A stretch of 6,980 nt of DNA, taken from assembly GCA_900753295.1 (NCBI GenBank), contig CAADYQ010000033.1, positions 1 through 6,980 on the forward strand, in the 5' to 3' direction. The notes under the pieces are model-generated. The model was not told the DNA's origin. It ran no database searches and saw only the letters and a program-made list of their open reading frames with translations. Below are positions 6,159-6,980 of this stretch, in pieces; position 1 is the first letter of the stretch, and the number at the start of each line of letters is the position of its first letter. This DNA comes from Clostridia bacterium (GTDB taxonomy: Bacteria; Bacillota; Clostridia; Oscillospirales; CAG-272). Both the position numbers and the translations under genes were made by a program.

Positions 6159-6980
6159 ATGAAAGAATTGTTTTTAGCATTGTTAAAGCTACTCACCAAC
6201 CCGATAATTTTTATTCCTTTGTTGACCGTTCTTGCGGCATATGGAATAAAAACTGCAGTGACCCTTGTATTGTATAGCCGAAGCACGTATCACCGTGTTA
6301 CACATCTGCCCTATTATTCCGTAATACGCGATACCGGAAGGTATGGCGAATATCTTACCTACAAGTATTTGCACAAATACGAACGCCAAGGCGCACGGCT
6401 GCTTTTCAATCTGTATCTGCCCAAGGGTGAAAACGAAACATCGGAGATAGACCTGCTGATGATATGCGAAAAGGGCATATTCGTTTTTGAAAGCAAAAAT
6501 TACAGCGGGTGGATATTCGGCGATGAGGATAAGCTGTATTGGTATCAGACCCTTCCGCGCGGAAGACGCAGCAAAAAGGAACGCTTCTACAATCCGATAA
6601 TGCAGAACAGCACACATATCAAGTGTCTGGACACTTGTCTGGAAAATCGCATCGATGCCGGTGTGCCGATAACCTCGGTCATCGTGTTTTCGGAGAGATG
6701 CACGCTCAAAAAGGTGACCGTTCGCAGCGGCATACGTGTTATCAACCGCAATGAGATTTGCGACACTGTAAACGAGCTGTGCGAAAAAAGCTCTGCCGCC
6801 TCGCTGTCAGCCGAGAAGATAAACGAAATATACGATATCCTGTACCCCTATTCGCAGGTCGATGCGGACACAAAGTCACAACACATCGAAAACATACGCG
6901 CTATGACCGATAGCAATGACGCCCCCGCCGTGACCTCCGAAGCTCCCGACGCTGAAGCCCCGGTCGCCGAGACCGTTCAC
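6159..6980 (+). CDS. Membrane-anchored NERD (nuclease-related domain) protein, 3' end outside window
   Basis: 274 codons are visible with no stop before the right edge. One hydrophobic N-terminal segment (about 14-39) should anchor the protein, with the rest probably in the cytoplasm. The NERD domain spans about 57-160: DTGRYGEYLTYKYL (58-71) with E64, a conserved NLYLP, SEIDLLMI (95-102) with D98, GIFVFESKNYSGWIFG (106-121) with E111 and K113, and NPIMQNSTHIK (145-155). E64, D98 and E111-x-K113 fit the PD-(D/E)XK-like active site proposed for NERD, so a nuclease active site seems intact. A region of about 165-240 follows without a clear match, then a Pro/Ala/Glu-rich linker from about 252 that may lead to another domain beyond the window. 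The ATG has AGGA 9 nt upstream. Function is unproven for most NERD proteins; DNA processing or defence is inference. Confidence 0.82.
   Translation, partial: MKELFLALLKLLTNPIIFIPLLTVLAAYGIKTAVTLVLYSRSTYHRVTHLPYYSVIRDTGRYGEYLTYKYLHKYERQGARLLFNLYLPKGENETSEIDLLMICEKGIFVFESKNYSGWIFGDEDKLYWYQTLPRGRRSKKERFYNPIMQNSTHIKCLDTCLENRIDAGVPITSVIVFSERCTLKKVTVRSGIRVINRNEICDTVNELCEKSSAASLSAEKINEIYDILYPYSQVDADTKSQHIENIRAMTDSNDAPAVTSEAPDAEAPVAETVH

Noticed and set aside
6189..6617. Minus-strand open frame opposite the NERD gene
   Set aside because: No family resemblance or promoter; the plus strand carries the NERD motifs in a longer frame with promoter and ribosome binding site.
1..6980. Mobile element, CRISPR array, tRNA or rRNA
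   Set aside because: I saw no transposase motif, terminal inverted repeats with target duplication, regular direct repeats, or tRNA/rRNA signature on either strand.

Overview
The window looks like chromosomal DNA from an anaerobic Firmicute of the class Clostridia, probably an Oscillospiraceae/Ruminococcus-like gut bacterium. The reasons are a GC content somewhat above half with AT-rich promoters, heavy use of ATA for Ile, Gram-positive-style Shine-Dalgarno sites and lipoprotein signal, and an L-box (lysine) riboswitch. The taxonomic call is an inference; no rRNA or marker gene is present.

Layout. Positions 1-3127 hold a leftward unit: a promoter near 3099-3127, then rlmB (23S rRNA 2'-O-methyltransferase, 3002->2154), then, 18 bp further on, a large membrane protein (2135->1, running off the left edge). 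The membrane protein has the topology of a P1B-type (heavy-metal) P-type ATPase but lacks the phosphorylation motif, the metal-site CPC and a recognisable actuator TGE, so it appears to be a pseudo-ATPase with a long acidic N-terminal tail. Positions 3128-3270 are an AT-rich divergent spacer with no gene.

Positions 3271-5999 hold a rightward lysine-controlled ABC importer operon: sigma70-type promoter (3271-3299), lysine riboswitch aptamer (3309-3467), intrinsic terminator of its expression platform (3523-3553), solute-binding lipoprotein (3594-4481), permease (4481-5263) and ATPase (5256-5999). The three genes overlap by 1 and 8 nt, and a perfect 17-bp hairpin terminator follows. The riboswitch should turn the importer off when lysine is plentiful, which assigns lysine as the probable substrate.

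Positions 6086-6980 hold an independently transcribed gene with a perfect consensus promoter. It encodes a membrane-anchored NERD-domain (nuclease-related, PD-(D/E)XK-like) protein and runs off the right edge.

The most unusual items are (1) the solute-binding protein, whose two half-domains are in swapped order: the sequence that normally follows the first hinge comes first, and the sequence that normally opens the mature protein comes last. This is a natural circular permutation of a type II periplasmic-binding fold that keeps the ligand-contact motifs. (2) The P-type ATPase-like protein with a destroyed catalytic site, encoded next to rlmB.
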